In this document: positions 8,883 through 17,473 of the stretch, piece after piece
How positions within the stretch are numbered: the first letter of the stretch is position 1
Layout: each line of letters starts with the position of its first letter
Origin: Actinomycetota bacterium
GTDB taxonomy: Bacteria; Actinomycetota; Acidimicrobiia; Acidimicrobiales; Ilumatobacteraceae
Direction: 5' to 3'
Length of the DNA: 61,340 nucleotides
Assembly: GCA_009726095.1 (NCBI GenBank)
Contig: WLMZ01000007.1
Coordinates: forward strand, 1-61,340
Notes under the pieces: model-generated
Databases searched by the model: none
Told to the model about the DNA's origin: nothing
The model's input: the letters and a program-made list of their open reading frames with translations, nothing else
Translations under genes and position numbers: made by a program

Positions 8883-10490
8883 GTGGCGAAACTCCTCCCC
8901 GCAGACTTCGATCTCAACGGTCTCGAACACTCCGAACGGCGCGTGTGCGCCGCGTTCGTCGATGGCCTTGACGACTCGTGGTCGGTCGTTCCCAACGTGC
9001 CGATCTATGTCGATCGCGAGGACCGCGAGATCGACATCGTGCTGGTCTCGCCCACCCATGGCGTGATCGCGGTAGAGGTGAAGGGTGGCGTCATCGCGGT
9101 GAACGGCGGCACCTGGGTGCAGAACGGCGTTGCGTTGCGCAAGACCCCCATGGCCCAGGTCGTCGCCGCCAAGCACTGCCTCGTCAAACGGATGCGTCGC
9201 ATCGGCATCGAGCTCAACGGCCTGTTCATGTGCCATGTCGTGGCGTTGCCCGATGTCGGCTCGGTCCCGGTCAACGGTCTGGGGCCCGACGCCCCGAACG
9301 AGATCATCTTCGCCAAGCCGCAGCTCGCCGGACCCGCAGCGGCGATCGCCCGGCTGCAGCACGAGAACGGCCCGATCCCGCTCGAACGCCTCGCGCGTTT
9401 CCTCAGCGCCCTGCGACCCGACATCGTTCTCGATGGGGGCGAGGGCGACACGATGCAAACGACGGCGCGCCACCTCGATCACGCCACCTTCATCCATTTG
9501 GCCGCCGTGCGCGAGCTCGACGTGAACCGCCGGGTGCTCGTCACCGGTGGCGCGGGAACCGGTAAGACCTGGCTCGCCGTCGATTGGGCGCGACGGGCCG
9601 TTGCCCGCGGCGAACGCACGCTGGTGGTGTGCTTCAACAAACCCATCGCCGAACAGCTGCAACGTTCGCTCGATGGCACCTCGGCGATGGTCGGCACATA
9701 TCACGACATCGCCGTGCGCCTGCTCGAACCACAGGGTTTCCGTGTGGGCGCCAGCCCCACTGCTGAGTATTGGGAGCATGTACCCACCGAGGCGTTGGCG
9801 TTCCACGCCGACAAGGTGGGCACGCCCTTCGACACGATCATCATCGATGAGGGCCAGGACATTCGCCCGCATTGGATGGAATCGCTGGAGCTACTGCTCG
9901 ACCCGGCCGGAGCCCGTCGGTTGCTGGTCACCGCAGATCCGGCGCAGGCCATCTACGTGAAGCCGTGGCGGCCGCCGAACGGCATGATCGAAATGCCGCT
10001 GGTACACAACCTGCGCAACTCGCGTTCCATCGCCGACCTGGTGCGTCGTCTCGGTGGGCCCGAACCGATGCCGAACGCACCCGGGCGCATGCCTGTGTCG
10101 CACATCACCGCGGGCGGGCGCAAAGAAGTGCGCAAGCGCGTGCGCGACACCATCGCCAGGCTCACCGAGGCTCACGGCGTGCCGCTGTGCCAGATAGCGG
10201 TGCTCACCATGCACGCGTCTGTTCGTGACGATCTGATCGCTGATCCACCCGATGGCTACCAACTCGTGCGTTGGGAGGATCGCTGCGAAGAAGGTGTGCT
10301 GTGTGAAACCGTGCACCGCGCCAAGGGGCTCGAACGTACCGCCGTGATTCTGGTCGACGCATCGGGCGAACCCGACCGCACCCTGTTGTACGTCGGCGCC
10401 AGCCGTGCCGTGTCCTCGCTGACCCTGATCGGCTCGCCCGGCCTCGCCCATGTGGCTGGCATGCCCGAAGGGGTGCACTCGGGCATGTAG
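8883..10490 (+). CDS. NERD nuclease-related domain fused to UvrD/DUF2075-like helicase
   Basis: 535 aa from the GTG at 8883. The frame is open upstream to 7443, but that stretch is the antisense of the vWA gene. The NERD domain (about residues 15-120) has a restriction-enzyme-like core: Asp51 (REIDIV) and the ExK pair Glu65/Lys67 in AVEVKGG. A superfamily 1 helicase follows: Walker A GGAGTGKT (222-229), Walker B IIDEGQD, motif III TADPAQAIY, and late motifs TVHRAKGLER and LYVGASRA. This points to DNA processing or repair, or phage defence. It is a single gene with no recognisable defence partner except possibly the unknown gene 83 bases downstream. The start is uncertain because no strong ribosome site is present. 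Confidence 0.88.
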   Translation: MAKLLPADFDLNGLEHSERRVCAAFVDGLDDSWSVVPNVPIYVDREDREIDIVLVSPTHGVIAVEVKGGVIAVNGGTWVQNGVALRKTPMAQVVAAKHCLVKRMRRIGIELNGLFMCHVVALPDVGSVPVNGLGPDAPNEIIFAKPQLAGPAAAIARLQHENGPIPLERLARFLSALRPDIVLDGGEGDTMQTTARHLDHATFIHLAAVRELDVNRRVLVTGGAGTGKTWLAVDWARRAVARGERTLVVCFNKPIAEQLQRSLDGTSAMVGTYHDIAVRLLEPQGFRVGASPTAEYWEHVPTEALAFHADKVGTPFDTIIIDEGQDIRPHWMESLELLLDPAGARRLLVTADPAQAIYVKPWRPPNGMIEMPLVHNLRNSRSIADLVRRLGGPEPMPNAPGRMPVSHITAGGRKEVRKRVRDTIARLTEAHGVPLCQIAVLTMHASVRDDLIADPPDGYQLVRWEDRCEEGVLCETVHRAKGLERTAVILVDASGEPDRTLLYVGASRAVSSLTLIGSPGLAHVAGMPEGVHSGM

Positions 10491-10572
10491 CCGTGGTCAC
10501 GCGCAGGGCCTCTGCGTGCGTTCAGTCATAGGTGCAACGAACGCCAACTCCGGCGTCGCCTGTGGAGGTCAG

Positions 10573-11436
10573 ATGGTCCAATCCGAGAGCGAATACTTCC
10601 TGTCGTCAAACGTGTGCGCTATGGACGAACTCGAGAGCCAGGCGATGGATGCGAGCTATGTGACCTCGTTCGTCGAGTACGTGTACGGGTCCCTGTGCAG
10701 CGCCGATATCGTCGGCAACTACGTCGAGGTCCTCATCGAGCAGGTCGATTGCATGGGTGATTTCGGCGCCACGAAGGCAGAGCTCGCCCGATACCGCAAG
10801 ATGATCGATCGGGCGGCCGTGCTGGTCGATCGAATCGAGGCGGAAGCCGTTGAGGCGGCAGCGCTGGTGCCGTTGCTCCTGCGAGCCGCCGTGTTCGAGG
10901 GAGGGTTGGACGTGATGAGCGGGCAGTGGAAGGCAGCGGCCCGCTACGCGCAACGGATCACGGTGCTGTGGGAACGACTGGTTCGATTGGCGACCCCGTG
11001 TGCCCGGCGCAGCGTGGCGCTGGTCCTCGGTCTCCCCTCGGCCGAGGAACAGCGCGTGGTCTATGACCGCGCCTCCATCTTGCTCTTGGCGAGCCGGGCT
11101 GGAATCGTTCGCAGCGACGTGCTGACGGTGACATCGCTGGAGGCGACGGTCACGGCGTTGGCCGGCGCCACGTTCCATGTGATCGCCCAGCAGCCGGCAG
11201 TGCTGACCGTGCATCCGGTCGATCGCCCACAGAGCATCGTGAAGTTCATCGCGATCGGTGAGGGTCGTTGGGCGATCGAGTCTGAGGGAACCTCTCGCTC
11301 CGCCATGGAGATGGGCTTGAGTCAGATCCCCGAGATGGTCCTGAAGACGTTGCACGACGTGTGCGGTGTGTCTGCGGGTGACCGGCTGCTGGTGACGACC
11401 GACGGGCTGGCGCGTCAGCCCCGCGCCCGGGGCTGA
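10573..11436 (+). CDS. Hypothetical protein, helix-rich
   Basis: 287 aa from the ATG at 10573, preceded by GGAGG four bases upstream (a close spacing). An alternative ATG lies at 10621, and the frame is open back to 10450 inside the helicase gene. I do not recognise the family. Residues about 30-130 look helical and rich in Ala, Glu and Val. Residues about 185-275 alternate strands and helices (SLEATVTALAGATFHVI, VKFIAIGEGRWAIES). No signal peptide, membrane helix or catalytic motif is visible. It lies 82 bases downstream of the NERD-helicase on the same strand and could be its partner, but nothing else supports that. Codon use matches its neighbours. Confidence 0.7.
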   Translation: MVQSESEYFLSSNVCAMDELESQAMDASYVTSFVEYVYGSLCSADIVGNYVEVLIEQVDCMGDFGATKAELARYRKMIDRAAVLVDRIEAEAVEAAALVPLLLRAAVFEGGLDVMSGQWKAAARYAQRITVLWERLVRLATPCARRSVALVLGLPSAEEQRVVYDRASILLLASRAGIVRSDVLTVTSLEATVTALAGATFHVIAQQPAVLTVHPVDRPQSIVKFIAIGEGRWAIESEGTSRSAMEMGLSQIPEMVLKTLHDVCGVSAGDRLLVTTDGLARQPRARG

Positions 11437-11461
11437 CGCTCCAGCGTCGGTGCTCATTCGA

Positions 11462-11875
11462 TCAGGCGTTGACGACCAGGGTGTTGGACACCTTGTCCCA
11501 CAGGTTCTGATTGCGCTTGTCCCAGAACGGCATGAACAACAGAATGCCGAGGGTGATCGGGAATGCGATGCTGGCAACCAGTCCTGCTACGAGTCCGCGC
11601 ACCCAGAACATCTTGCCCATGCTTACGGGCAGCAAGGTGTTGGCATCGACGACGCGCTGGTTCAGGAGCTTCTTCGCCGGGGTCTGCCCGGTGCCCGCCG
11701 TCATCGACGCCCAGATGATCCATCCGATGCCCAGGGTGAAGGTCATGAGGAGCCCTTCGAGCAGGTGCGCTCCGAGCCGGGCCCACGGACTGACCATGTT
11801 CGCGTTGTTGACACCGGTCTGGATGACGGCGGCCGCAGGCGGCGGTGGAGGCGGTGGTGGGGGAAGATTGGTCAT
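11462..11875 (-). CDS. RDD family membrane protein with Pro-rich N-terminus
   Basis: 137 aa from the ATG at 11875, with GAAGGG upstream; the frame extends to 11947 but that start is poorer. The first 20 residues are a poly-proline run followed by an Ala patch. The remainder has the RDD pattern: ARLGAHLLEGLL helix, TLGIGWIIW helix, then GQTPAKKLLNQRVVDANT, the typical loop of the family, and two further hydrophobic segments (LVAGLVASIAFPITLGILLFM). RDD proteins are small integral membrane proteins, some of which act as ion or proton exchangers; no specific role can be given here. It converges on the hypothetical gene with a gap of 25 bases. Confidence 0.85.
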   Translation of the reverse strand: MTNLPPPPPPPPPAAAVIQTGVNNANMVSPWARLGAHLLEGLLMTFTLGIGWIIWASMTAGTGQTPAKKLLNQRVVDANTLLPVSMGKMFWVRGLVAGLVASIAFPITLGILLFMPFWDKRNQNLWDKVSNTLVVNA

Positions 11876-12006
11876 GGGGTGCCCTTCGGTTGGTTCTGAA
11901 GTTGATACGACGTTCGTTGCGTCCCAAGCTGGAACGACGCACACCATACGGGCTGTGCGCTTGCTGACAGTCGATGCTCAGCCGTAGATGCGGCGGTCTG
12001 TGGGCG

Positions 12007-12879
12007 TCACGCGTTGGTGGCGATGACGCCGTTCGAGATGGCTCGGCGGCCGGACTGTTCGACCACGTCGAAGTGCAGGGTCGAACCATCGAAGCCGAGC
12101 AGCCGGATTTCGATGGTGGAGCCCAACGCAACCATCGCGCCGAGTTGGCCGGAGATCCTGCGCACGGCACCCAACGGAACGCCGGCGAGGTCAGTGGCGA
12201 TGGAGACCGCCCGGGCAAGCGTTGCGGTGCCGTGCAGGATCGGTGCGGCGAGCCCGGCGGCTCGGGCGGCGACAACGTCGGTGTGGATTGGGTTCCAGAT
12301 CCGTGCACATTCGCTGTAGACGTGGGCGTCGATCGGGCGCACGAACGACTGCCTGGTGGCGAGCGGTTCGGGGGCGGTTGTCCCGTCGGCCGGCACGGGC
12401 ATGTCGGGCAGTGCGGGCCAGCCGATGTCGGTGCTGGTCGGAGCACCTTCGAGCTGCACCCCGAGGAACAGCGATGAGAACCGCGTCTGCCAGACGGCCT
12501 GGCCCGTAGCGTCGGTGGCAACGAACAGGGTGTCCTGCGTGGCGCCGGCGGTGCGGCGGCCGACCGAGGTGATGGCGGCGCTGATCGTCAGCGTCTCGCC
12601 GACTCGGATGGGCCGGTGCAGGATCAGGTCGTGGCCGACATGAATGCCCTGACGCGCCTCGCCAACCGTCATACCCGTGGGCAGGGTGCGGTTTGCCGTG
12701 AGGAGCTGCCACTCGGGCGCAACGGGGAACAGTGGATGCACCAGCAATTCGGCGTCGGTGGCAAACAGCTCGTCTCGTTCATCGGGCACGCCCGCTGCAT
12801 ACGCCATGACCCAGCGCTCGTCGAACGAGGTGGTGATGGGATCCATCTGATGCCCGATGGCTGACTCGTGCAGTGGCAT
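12007..12879 (-). CDS. MaoC-like double-hotdog acyl-CoA hydratase/dehydratase
   Basis: 290 aa from the ATG at 12879, with a strong GGAGGG site six bases upstream. There are two hotdog halves. The second (about residues 185-290) carries the hydratase signature WNPIHTDVVAARAAGL followed by PILHGTATLA. The likely reaction is hydration of a trans-2-enoyl-CoA, or the reverse dehydration. It diverges from the acyl-CoA ligase gene. The 69-base gap holds a TTGTAC-N3-GTACAA operator (12900-12914), 20 bases ahead of this start, so both directions are probably controlled by the local TetR. A TACAAT -10-like hexamer (12899-12904, minus strand) overlaps the operator. I infer a role in degrading an acyl side chain released from the peptide substrate. 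Confidence 0.85.
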   Translation of the reverse strand: MPLHESAIGHQMDPITTSFDERWVMAYAAGVPDERDELFATDAELLVHPLFPVAPEWQLLTANRTLPTGMTVGEARQGIHVGHDLILHRPIRVGETLTISAAITSVGRRTAGATQDTLFVATDATGQAVWQTRFSSLFLGVQLEGAPTSTDIGWPALPDMPVPADGTTAPEPLATRQSFVRPIDAHVYSECARIWNPIHTDVVAARAAGLAAPILHGTATLARAVSIATDLAGVPLGAVRRISGQLGAMVALGSTIEIRLLGFDGSTLHFDVVEQSGRRAISNGVIATNA

Positions 12880-12899
12880 GCGGTCCCTCCGGAACGGTA

Positions 12900-12914
12900 T
12901 TGTACGCTGTACAA
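12900..12914. promoter_or_regulatory. Operator copy 1: perfect inverted repeat TTGTAC-GCT-GTACAA
   Basis: Perfect 6-bp arms separated by 3 bp, in the divergent gap between the MaoC gene (minus) and the acyl-CoA ligase operon (plus). It lies 34 bases ahead of the ligase start and 20 bases ahead of the MaoC start, and overlaps a minus-strand TACAAT -10-like element. Three further copies occur only at 24279, 24298 and 30134. The form and size suit a TetR-family dimer; the TetR encoded at 27868 is the candidate binder (inference). Confidence 0.75.
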
Positions 12915-12948
12915 GATAGCGCACGACCACGTGGGAAGGGGACACAAC

Positions 12949-14535
12949 ATGGTGGCACCGACGAGCATCCGCCCGACGCCGACACATCCGTTCACTGGTC
13001 GCGATGTGTCATGGTTGCTCGCCGCGCAGACGACCGCGCGAGCAGCGCATCCGTTCCTGGTGTGGGAGCCGTTCGAAGGGGCATTTGCCTCATGGACGTA
13101 TCAACAGTTCGCCGCCGACGTGTCCCGCGTGGCTGCGGGTCTGGCGGCGCACGGTGTGGGCCGCGGCGACTCGGTGGTCATCCACCTCGGCAACTGTCCA
13201 GAGTTCCTCATGACGTGGTTCGCCTGTTCGCACCTGGGTGCGGTGGCCGTCACCACCAATACCCGCTCCACCGCCAGCGAGATGGCGTACTACATCGAGC
13301 ACTGCGGTGCAGCGGTGGTCGTCACCCAGCCGGCACTCGCCGCGACGATCGCTACGTCGGGTGTGGACCTGCGCGTGCTGGTGTGCACCGAGACTGATCT
13401 TGGTGCAGCACCCGACCCGGCGAACATGCCAAATGATGCGGTGCTGTTCGCCTCGCTGCTCGACAACGCTGGAGACGGAGCGGCCGCGCGCAGCGACGCG
13501 CTCGCCCCGAACAGCGTGCAGTACACATCGGGAACCACCGCCCGGCCCAAGGGCGTGGTGTGGACGCACGCCAACGCGCTGTGGGGCGCCAAGACCGGGG
13601 CGACCCTGCTGGAACTGGGACCCGATGACGTCACGCTGATCTTCCTGCCGTTCTTCCACACCAACGCGCTGTCGTATTCGATGCTCAGCACGCTGTGGTC
13701 AGGTGGCACCATCGTGCTGCAACCGCGCTTCTCGGCGAGCCGCTACTGGGACGCTGTCGTTCGCAATGGATGCACGTGGACATCGTCGATCCCGTTCATG
13801 ATCTGGGCGCTCATCGAGCAGCCGATGCCAGCAGCGCACCGCCTTCGCTTCTGGGGCCTCGGTGCATCCGAGGTGGGCGTGGTGCGCAAGACCTGGGGCA
13901 TCCCCACGCTCGGCTGGTTCGGCATGACCGAGACGATCACGTTGTGCATCATGGCCGAGATCGGCAAGCCCAACCGACCGATGGCAATGGGTGTGCCAGT
14001 GGGTGGTTACGAGATCAAGGTCGTCGACGACGCCGGGGCACCGGTGGCCGCCGGCGAAAGCGGTTGGCTGAAGATCCGGGGCATTCCCGGTGTGTCGTTG
14101 TTCCTCGAATACCTCGGCAACCCCGAAGCCACCGCAGCGGCGTTCGACGACGATGGCTGGTTCGACACGGGCGATCTGGTGACCCCGTTCGACGACGGAC
14201 ACATCCGCTTCGACAACCGCGGCAAGGACATGCTGCGCGTCGGAGCCGAGAACGTGTCAGCCGCAGAGGTCGAGCGGGTCATCGCCGGTGTGATGGGCGT
14301 GAAGGAGTCGGCCGTGGTGGGTCGCAAGGATCGCATGCTCGACGAGGTACCCGTTGTCTTCGTGATTCCCTTCGGCCCGGTGGACGGCCTGGCCGAACGG
14401 GTCATCGAAGCGTGTCGTGCCCAACTCGCCGAGTTCAAGGTGCCCCGCGACGTGATCATCGTCGATGAGTTCCCCCGGGTCACCTTGGAAAAGGTCGACA
14501 AGAAGCTGCTCCGTCAACGCCTGGCCGAACAATGA
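12949..14535 (+). CDS. Acyl-CoA synthetase / AMP-dependent ligase (CaiC-like)
   Basis: 528 aa from the ATG at 12949, with an AAGGGG site about 8 bases upstream. ANL superfamily: the AMP-binding loop YTSGTTARPKGVVWTH, the GWFGMTET adenine-binding motif, WFDTGDL, and the C-terminal Lys in LEKVDKK. It forms acyl-AMP and then acyl-CoA from a carboxylic acid. The overall look is that of crotonobetaine/carnitine-CoA ligase or other medium and aryl acid ligases; the substrate is not readable. It is the first gene of a run of nine genes joined by ATGA or GTGA overlaps, broken only between M20 and GNAT, and lies just downstream of operator copy 1. Cytoplasmic. I infer that it activates a carboxylic acid released from the peptide substrate. 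Confidence 0.9.
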   Translation: MVAPTSIRPTPTHPFTGRDVSWLLAAQTTARAAHPFLVWEPFEGAFASWTYQQFAADVSRVAAGLAAHGVGRGDSVVIHLGNCPEFLMTWFACSHLGAVAVTTNTRSTASEMAYYIEHCGAAVVVTQPALAATIATSGVDLRVLVCTETDLGAAPDPANMPNDAVLFASLLDNAGDGAAARSDALAPNSVQYTSGTTARPKGVVWTHANALWGAKTGATLLELGPDDVTLIFLPFFHTNALSYSMLSTLWSGGTIVLQPRFSASRYWDAVVRNGCTWTSSIPFMIWALIEQPMPAAHRLRFWGLGASEVGVVRKTWGIPTLGWFGMTETITLCIMAEIGKPNRPMAMGVPVGGYEIKVVDDAGAPVAAGESGWLKIRGIPGVSLFLEYLGNPEATAAAFDDDGWFDTGDLVTPFDDGHIRFDNRGKDMLRVGAENVSAAEVERVIAGVMGVKESAVVGRKDRMLDEVPVVFVIPFGPVDGLAERVIEACRAQLAEFKVPRDVIIVDEFPRVTLEKVDKKLLRQRLAEQ

Positions 14536-15947
14536 GCCAGTCCCGCCCAGATGTCACCAATCCAGATGTCACCAACCCAGATCTAGCCAAACCAGATGTC
14601 CCGAGCCAGGAGAACGCCGTGTATCCCGATCCCCAGTCAGTCTCTGCCAACCTGTTCGAGCGTGGCCGCACGGTGATGCCGGGCGGAAACAGCCGAGTCG
14701 GTGTGATGTTCGAGCCGTACCCGCTGTACGCAGTGCGCGGCGACGGTTGTCGGGTCACCGACGTCGACGGCGTGCAACGCATCGACTTCATCAACAACTG
14801 GTCGTCGCTGATCCACGGCCACGGCAACGCGAAGGTGCTTGCCGCCATCGCCGAGCAGGCCCAGCGCCTCCTCGCCGTCGGCATGCCCACCGAGGTGGAG
14901 ATCGAACTCGCCGAACTGCTGGTGGGCCGGGTGCCCGGGATTGAGCAGATCCGCTTCTCCAACTCCGGCTCTGAGGGTGTGCTGATGGCACTGCGCGCGG
15001 CCAAGGCCTACACCGGGCGCGACAAGGTGGCCAAGGCCGAGGGCGCTTATCACGGCAACGTCGACTCCATCGAGATCAGCGTGGCACCATCACCGAAGTT
15101 GTGGGGAGACGCCGCTGAGCCGGCATCGGTGCCCGCCACCGAGGGTCTCACCGACGCCGTCGTGCACGACACCGTGGTGCTGCCGTACAACGACGTAGCC
15201 GCCAGCCGAGCGCTGATCGAGCGTCACGCCCACGAACTCGCTGCGGTCATCATCGATCCCGTGGTGTCGCGTATGGGCTTCGTGCAGGCGACCCCTCAGT
15301 ATCTGGAGATGCTGCGCGAGGTCACGGCGCAACACGGCATCGTGCTGGTCTTCGACGAGGTGTTCTCGTTCCGCATGGGCTACCACGGGGCGCAGGGGGT
15401 AGTGGGCATCACGCCCGACCTCACCGCCCTCGGCAAGATCATCGGTGGTGGTCTGCCCGTTGGTGCCACCGGAGGATCGGCCGAGATCATGGCCGTGTTC
15501 GACCAGACCAAGCCGCCGCTGCGGGTGGAGCACGGTGGCACCTACAATGCCAACCCGATGACCATGGCAGCGGGCCTTGCGTGTATGGAACAGATGACGC
15601 CGGCAGCGTTCGATCGGCTCAACGCGCTGGGTGATCGTGCACGTGACGGCCTGCGCGCCGCGCTGCACGACACTGGTCTGCCCGGCGCCGTGCACGGATG
15701 CGCCTCGATGGTTGCCCTGATCTTCAACGACACCCCGTTCAGCAACTACCGCGAGTTGCCGCTCCGCCGGCGCGAGGCCGAGATGATCTACGGCCTGCAC
15801 CGCCACCTGTTGAACCATGGCGTGCAGATCATTCCTCACGGGATGATGCTGTTGTCCACGGCGATGACCGAGGACGACATCGACTTCATGCTCGATCGCG
15901 TGCGCGACGGCATGCGCCTGATCGCCGCCGGCCAGGGTGCTGGATGA
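14532..15947 (+). CDS. Class III PLP enzyme, GSAM-type aminotransferase/aminomutase
   Basis: 471 aa from the ATG at 14532, which overlaps the ligase stop as ATGA. About 25 residues after the start are a repetitive PDVTN-like tract. A GTG at 14619 with AGGAG six bases upstream is an attractive alternative start, giving 442 aa, the usual family length. Fold type I signatures: SNSGSEGVLMALR, AYHGN, VLVFDEVFSFR and the PLP lysine in LGKIIGGGLPVGATGG. It resembles glutamate-1-semialdehyde aminomutase, but chlorophyll/haem context is absent. The same subfamily includes beta-amino acid aminotransferases and some amino acid racemases, which would suit this peptide-catabolic operon (inference). Confidence 0.88.
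   Translation: MSQSRPDVTNPDVTNPDLAKPDVPSQENAVYPDPQSVSANLFERGRTVMPGGNSRVGVMFEPYPLYAVRGDGCRVTDVDGVQRIDFINNWSSLIHGHGNAKVLAAIAEQAQRLLAVGMPTEVEIELAELLVGRVPGIEQIRFSNSGSEGVLMALRAAKAYTGRDKVAKAEGAYHGNVDSIEISVAPSPKLWGDAAEPASVPATEGLTDAVVHDTVVLPYNDVAASRALIERHAHELAAVIIDPVVSRMGFVQATPQYLEMLREVTAQHGIVLVFDEVFSFRMGYHGAQGVVGITPDLTALGKIIGGGLPVGATGGSAEIMAVFDQTKPPLRVEHGGTYNANPMTMAAGLACMEQMTPAAFDRLNALGDRARDGLRAALHDTGLPGAVHGCASMVALIFNDTPFSNYRELPLRRREAEMIYGLHRHLLNHGVQIIPHGMMLLSTAMTEDDIDFMLDRVRDGMRLIAAGQGAG
14547..14606 (+). repeat. Four tandem 15-bp units at the start of the aminotransferase gene
   Basis: Units begin at 14547, 14562, 14577 and 14592. The first two differ at only one base (CCAGATGTCACCAAY); units 3 and 4 are diverged. 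They encode PDVTN, PDVTN, PDLAK and PDVPS. The tract lies between the coupled ATG at 14532 and the alternative GTG at 14619, so it is either a translated low-complexity extension or leader sequence between cistrons. Confidence 0.8.
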
Positions 15948-17473
15948 CACCGACCGGGCGTCGGGTGCGGGTCGGCGTCACCGGTTACGCACACGAGGTG
16001 AACGCGCTCGCTGACCCCATCACCCTCGGCCATGGGCTGGAGGCGTCGCAGCTGGAGGGTGGGCTGGCCGCGTCGTGGGAGGCGGGAGCACTGCTGACGC
16101 GCCTTCACGAGCTCGGCGATGTGGAGATCGTCGAGCTGCCCATGTGGGAGTTCGGCGCCAGTGGACCGCTCGATGGCGATGACTTCCGTACGGTGGTGGC
16201 GCAGGTCGTCGCAGCCATACGCGTTGCGGGCTCGTTGGATGGCGTGGTCGTTCTCGGCCATGGCGCTGGTTCCAGCACCGATGACCGCGATACCGACGGC
16301 ACGTTCCTGAACGCCGTGCGCAGTGTGATCGGCGCCGAGGTGCCGCTGGTGGTCGTGCTCGACTTCCACGCCAACATGTCCGCAGCCATGGCCGATGCGT
16401 GCGATGTCATCGTGGGGTACCGCACCAACCCGCACGTCGATATCCAGGACCGTCTGGTCGAGGCGGCCGAGCACATGCACCGCATGCTCGACGGCGAGCG
16501 CACGTGCATTGCCTGGTGCTCGCTGCCGATGTTGCTGCCCCAGATCGCCCAGCTCACGGCCCCCGACGAACCGCTCGGACAGGTCGTGCACCGCGGGCAG
16601 GTGTTGGCGGTCGGGCCGATCCGCAACGTGTCGGTGTTCGGCGGCTTCTCGTTGGGCGACACCGAACACTGCGGCACGTCCGTGGTGGTCACTGCGCTGC
16701 GCGGCGATGAACCGGCAGCGGCGCGTGTGGTCGGCGAACTGTGCACCCAGCTGTGGACTCTACGCGGCCGCTATCGGATGCACGCCACACCGCTCGTCTC
16801 TGCCGTGGTCGAGGCCGGGCGGGCGAGTCGGGGCGAGCGGACCCCGGTGATCATGGCCGACGTGGCCGACAACCCCGGCGGCGGCGCGCCGGGCAACAGC
16901 ACGTTTGTGCTCGACGCACTGCTGAGCGCCGGGGTGGATGGTGTGGTGATGGGTCTGCACTGCGATCCTGATGTGGTGACCGAGGCGTTCGAGGCTGGGA
17001 TTGACGGCACCATCGATATCGAGTTCAACCACGGGAGCACCCGACCGCTGGCGCGACCGTTGCGTTGCCGGGCGCGTGTGACCGCACTGGTGCAGACCGT
17101 CCTGGTGCCGACGCGTGGTGTGTACGCCGGCAGCACCCGCCATCCCGGCAGATCATGCGCGCTCGATCTCGGCGGGATCGCCATCGGCGTGTCGTCGCAC
17201 CCGGTGCAGTGCGCCGACGACGACACCCTGCGCCATGTCGGGTTGCACCCCGAGACCGCACGGGTCGTGGTGGTGAAGTCGCGTGGTCACTTCCGCGCCG
17301 GGTTCGACCATCTGTTCAGCCCCGATCAGATCATCGAGGTCAGCGCCCCGGGCGTGGCCACCGTCGAGCTCGACACCATTGCATGGCAGCACCTGCCTCG
17401 CCCGGCGTGGCCGCTCGATCCGATCGAGCAGTGGGAGCCGACCGTCATCGTCCACCGCGGTGGCACCCGATGA
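15944..17473 (+). CDS. M81 family (MlrC-type) metallopeptidase
   Basis: 509 aa from the ATG at 15944, overlapping the previous stop as ATGA. M81 enzymes include MlrC, which cleaves linear microcystin fragments. The putative zinc ligands are Asp140 and His142 in LDFHANM and His164 in RTNPHVD. The N-terminal HExN motif appears as HEVN (His17, Glu18), with Glu18 matching the family's catalytic Glu position. The C-terminal half has the family hallmark DNPGGGAPGNSTFVL and GHFRAGFDHLF. The usual LLHGAM motif reads VLGHGAG, a small deviation. No signal peptide, so it acts inside the cell. It lies in the operon with asparaginase and S12 hydrolases. The peptide specificity is not readable. Confidence 0.88.
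   Translation: MTPTGRRVRVGVTGYAHEVNALADPITLGHGLEASQLEGGLAASWEAGALLTRLHELGDVEIVELPMWEFGASGPLDGDDFRTVVAQVVAAIRVAGSLDGVVVLGHGAGSSTDDRDTDGTFLNAVRSVIGAEVPLVVVLDFHANMSAAMADACDVIVGYRTNPHVDIQDRLVEAAEHMHRMLDGERTCIAWCSLPMLLPQIAQLTAPDEPLGQVVHRGQVLAVGPIRNVSVFGGFSLGDTEHCGTSVVVTALRGDEPAAARVVGELCTQLWTLRGRYRMHATPLVSAVVEAGRASRGERTPVIMADVADNPGGGAPGNSTFVLDALLSAGVDGVVMGLHCDPDVVTEAFEAGIDGTIDIEFNHGSTRPLARPLRCRARVTALVQTVLVPTRGVYAGSTRHPGRSCALDLGGIAIGVSSHPVQCADDDTLRHVGLHPETARVVVVKSRGHFRAGFDHLFSPDQIIEVSAPGVATVELDTIAWQHLPRPAWPLDPIEQWEPTVIVHRGGTR

Noticed and set aside
10494..10520. GC-rich hairpin (CGCAG-N5-CTGCG) after the NERD-helicase as a terminator
   Set aside because: The stem is only 5 bp without a following T-run; too weak to call.
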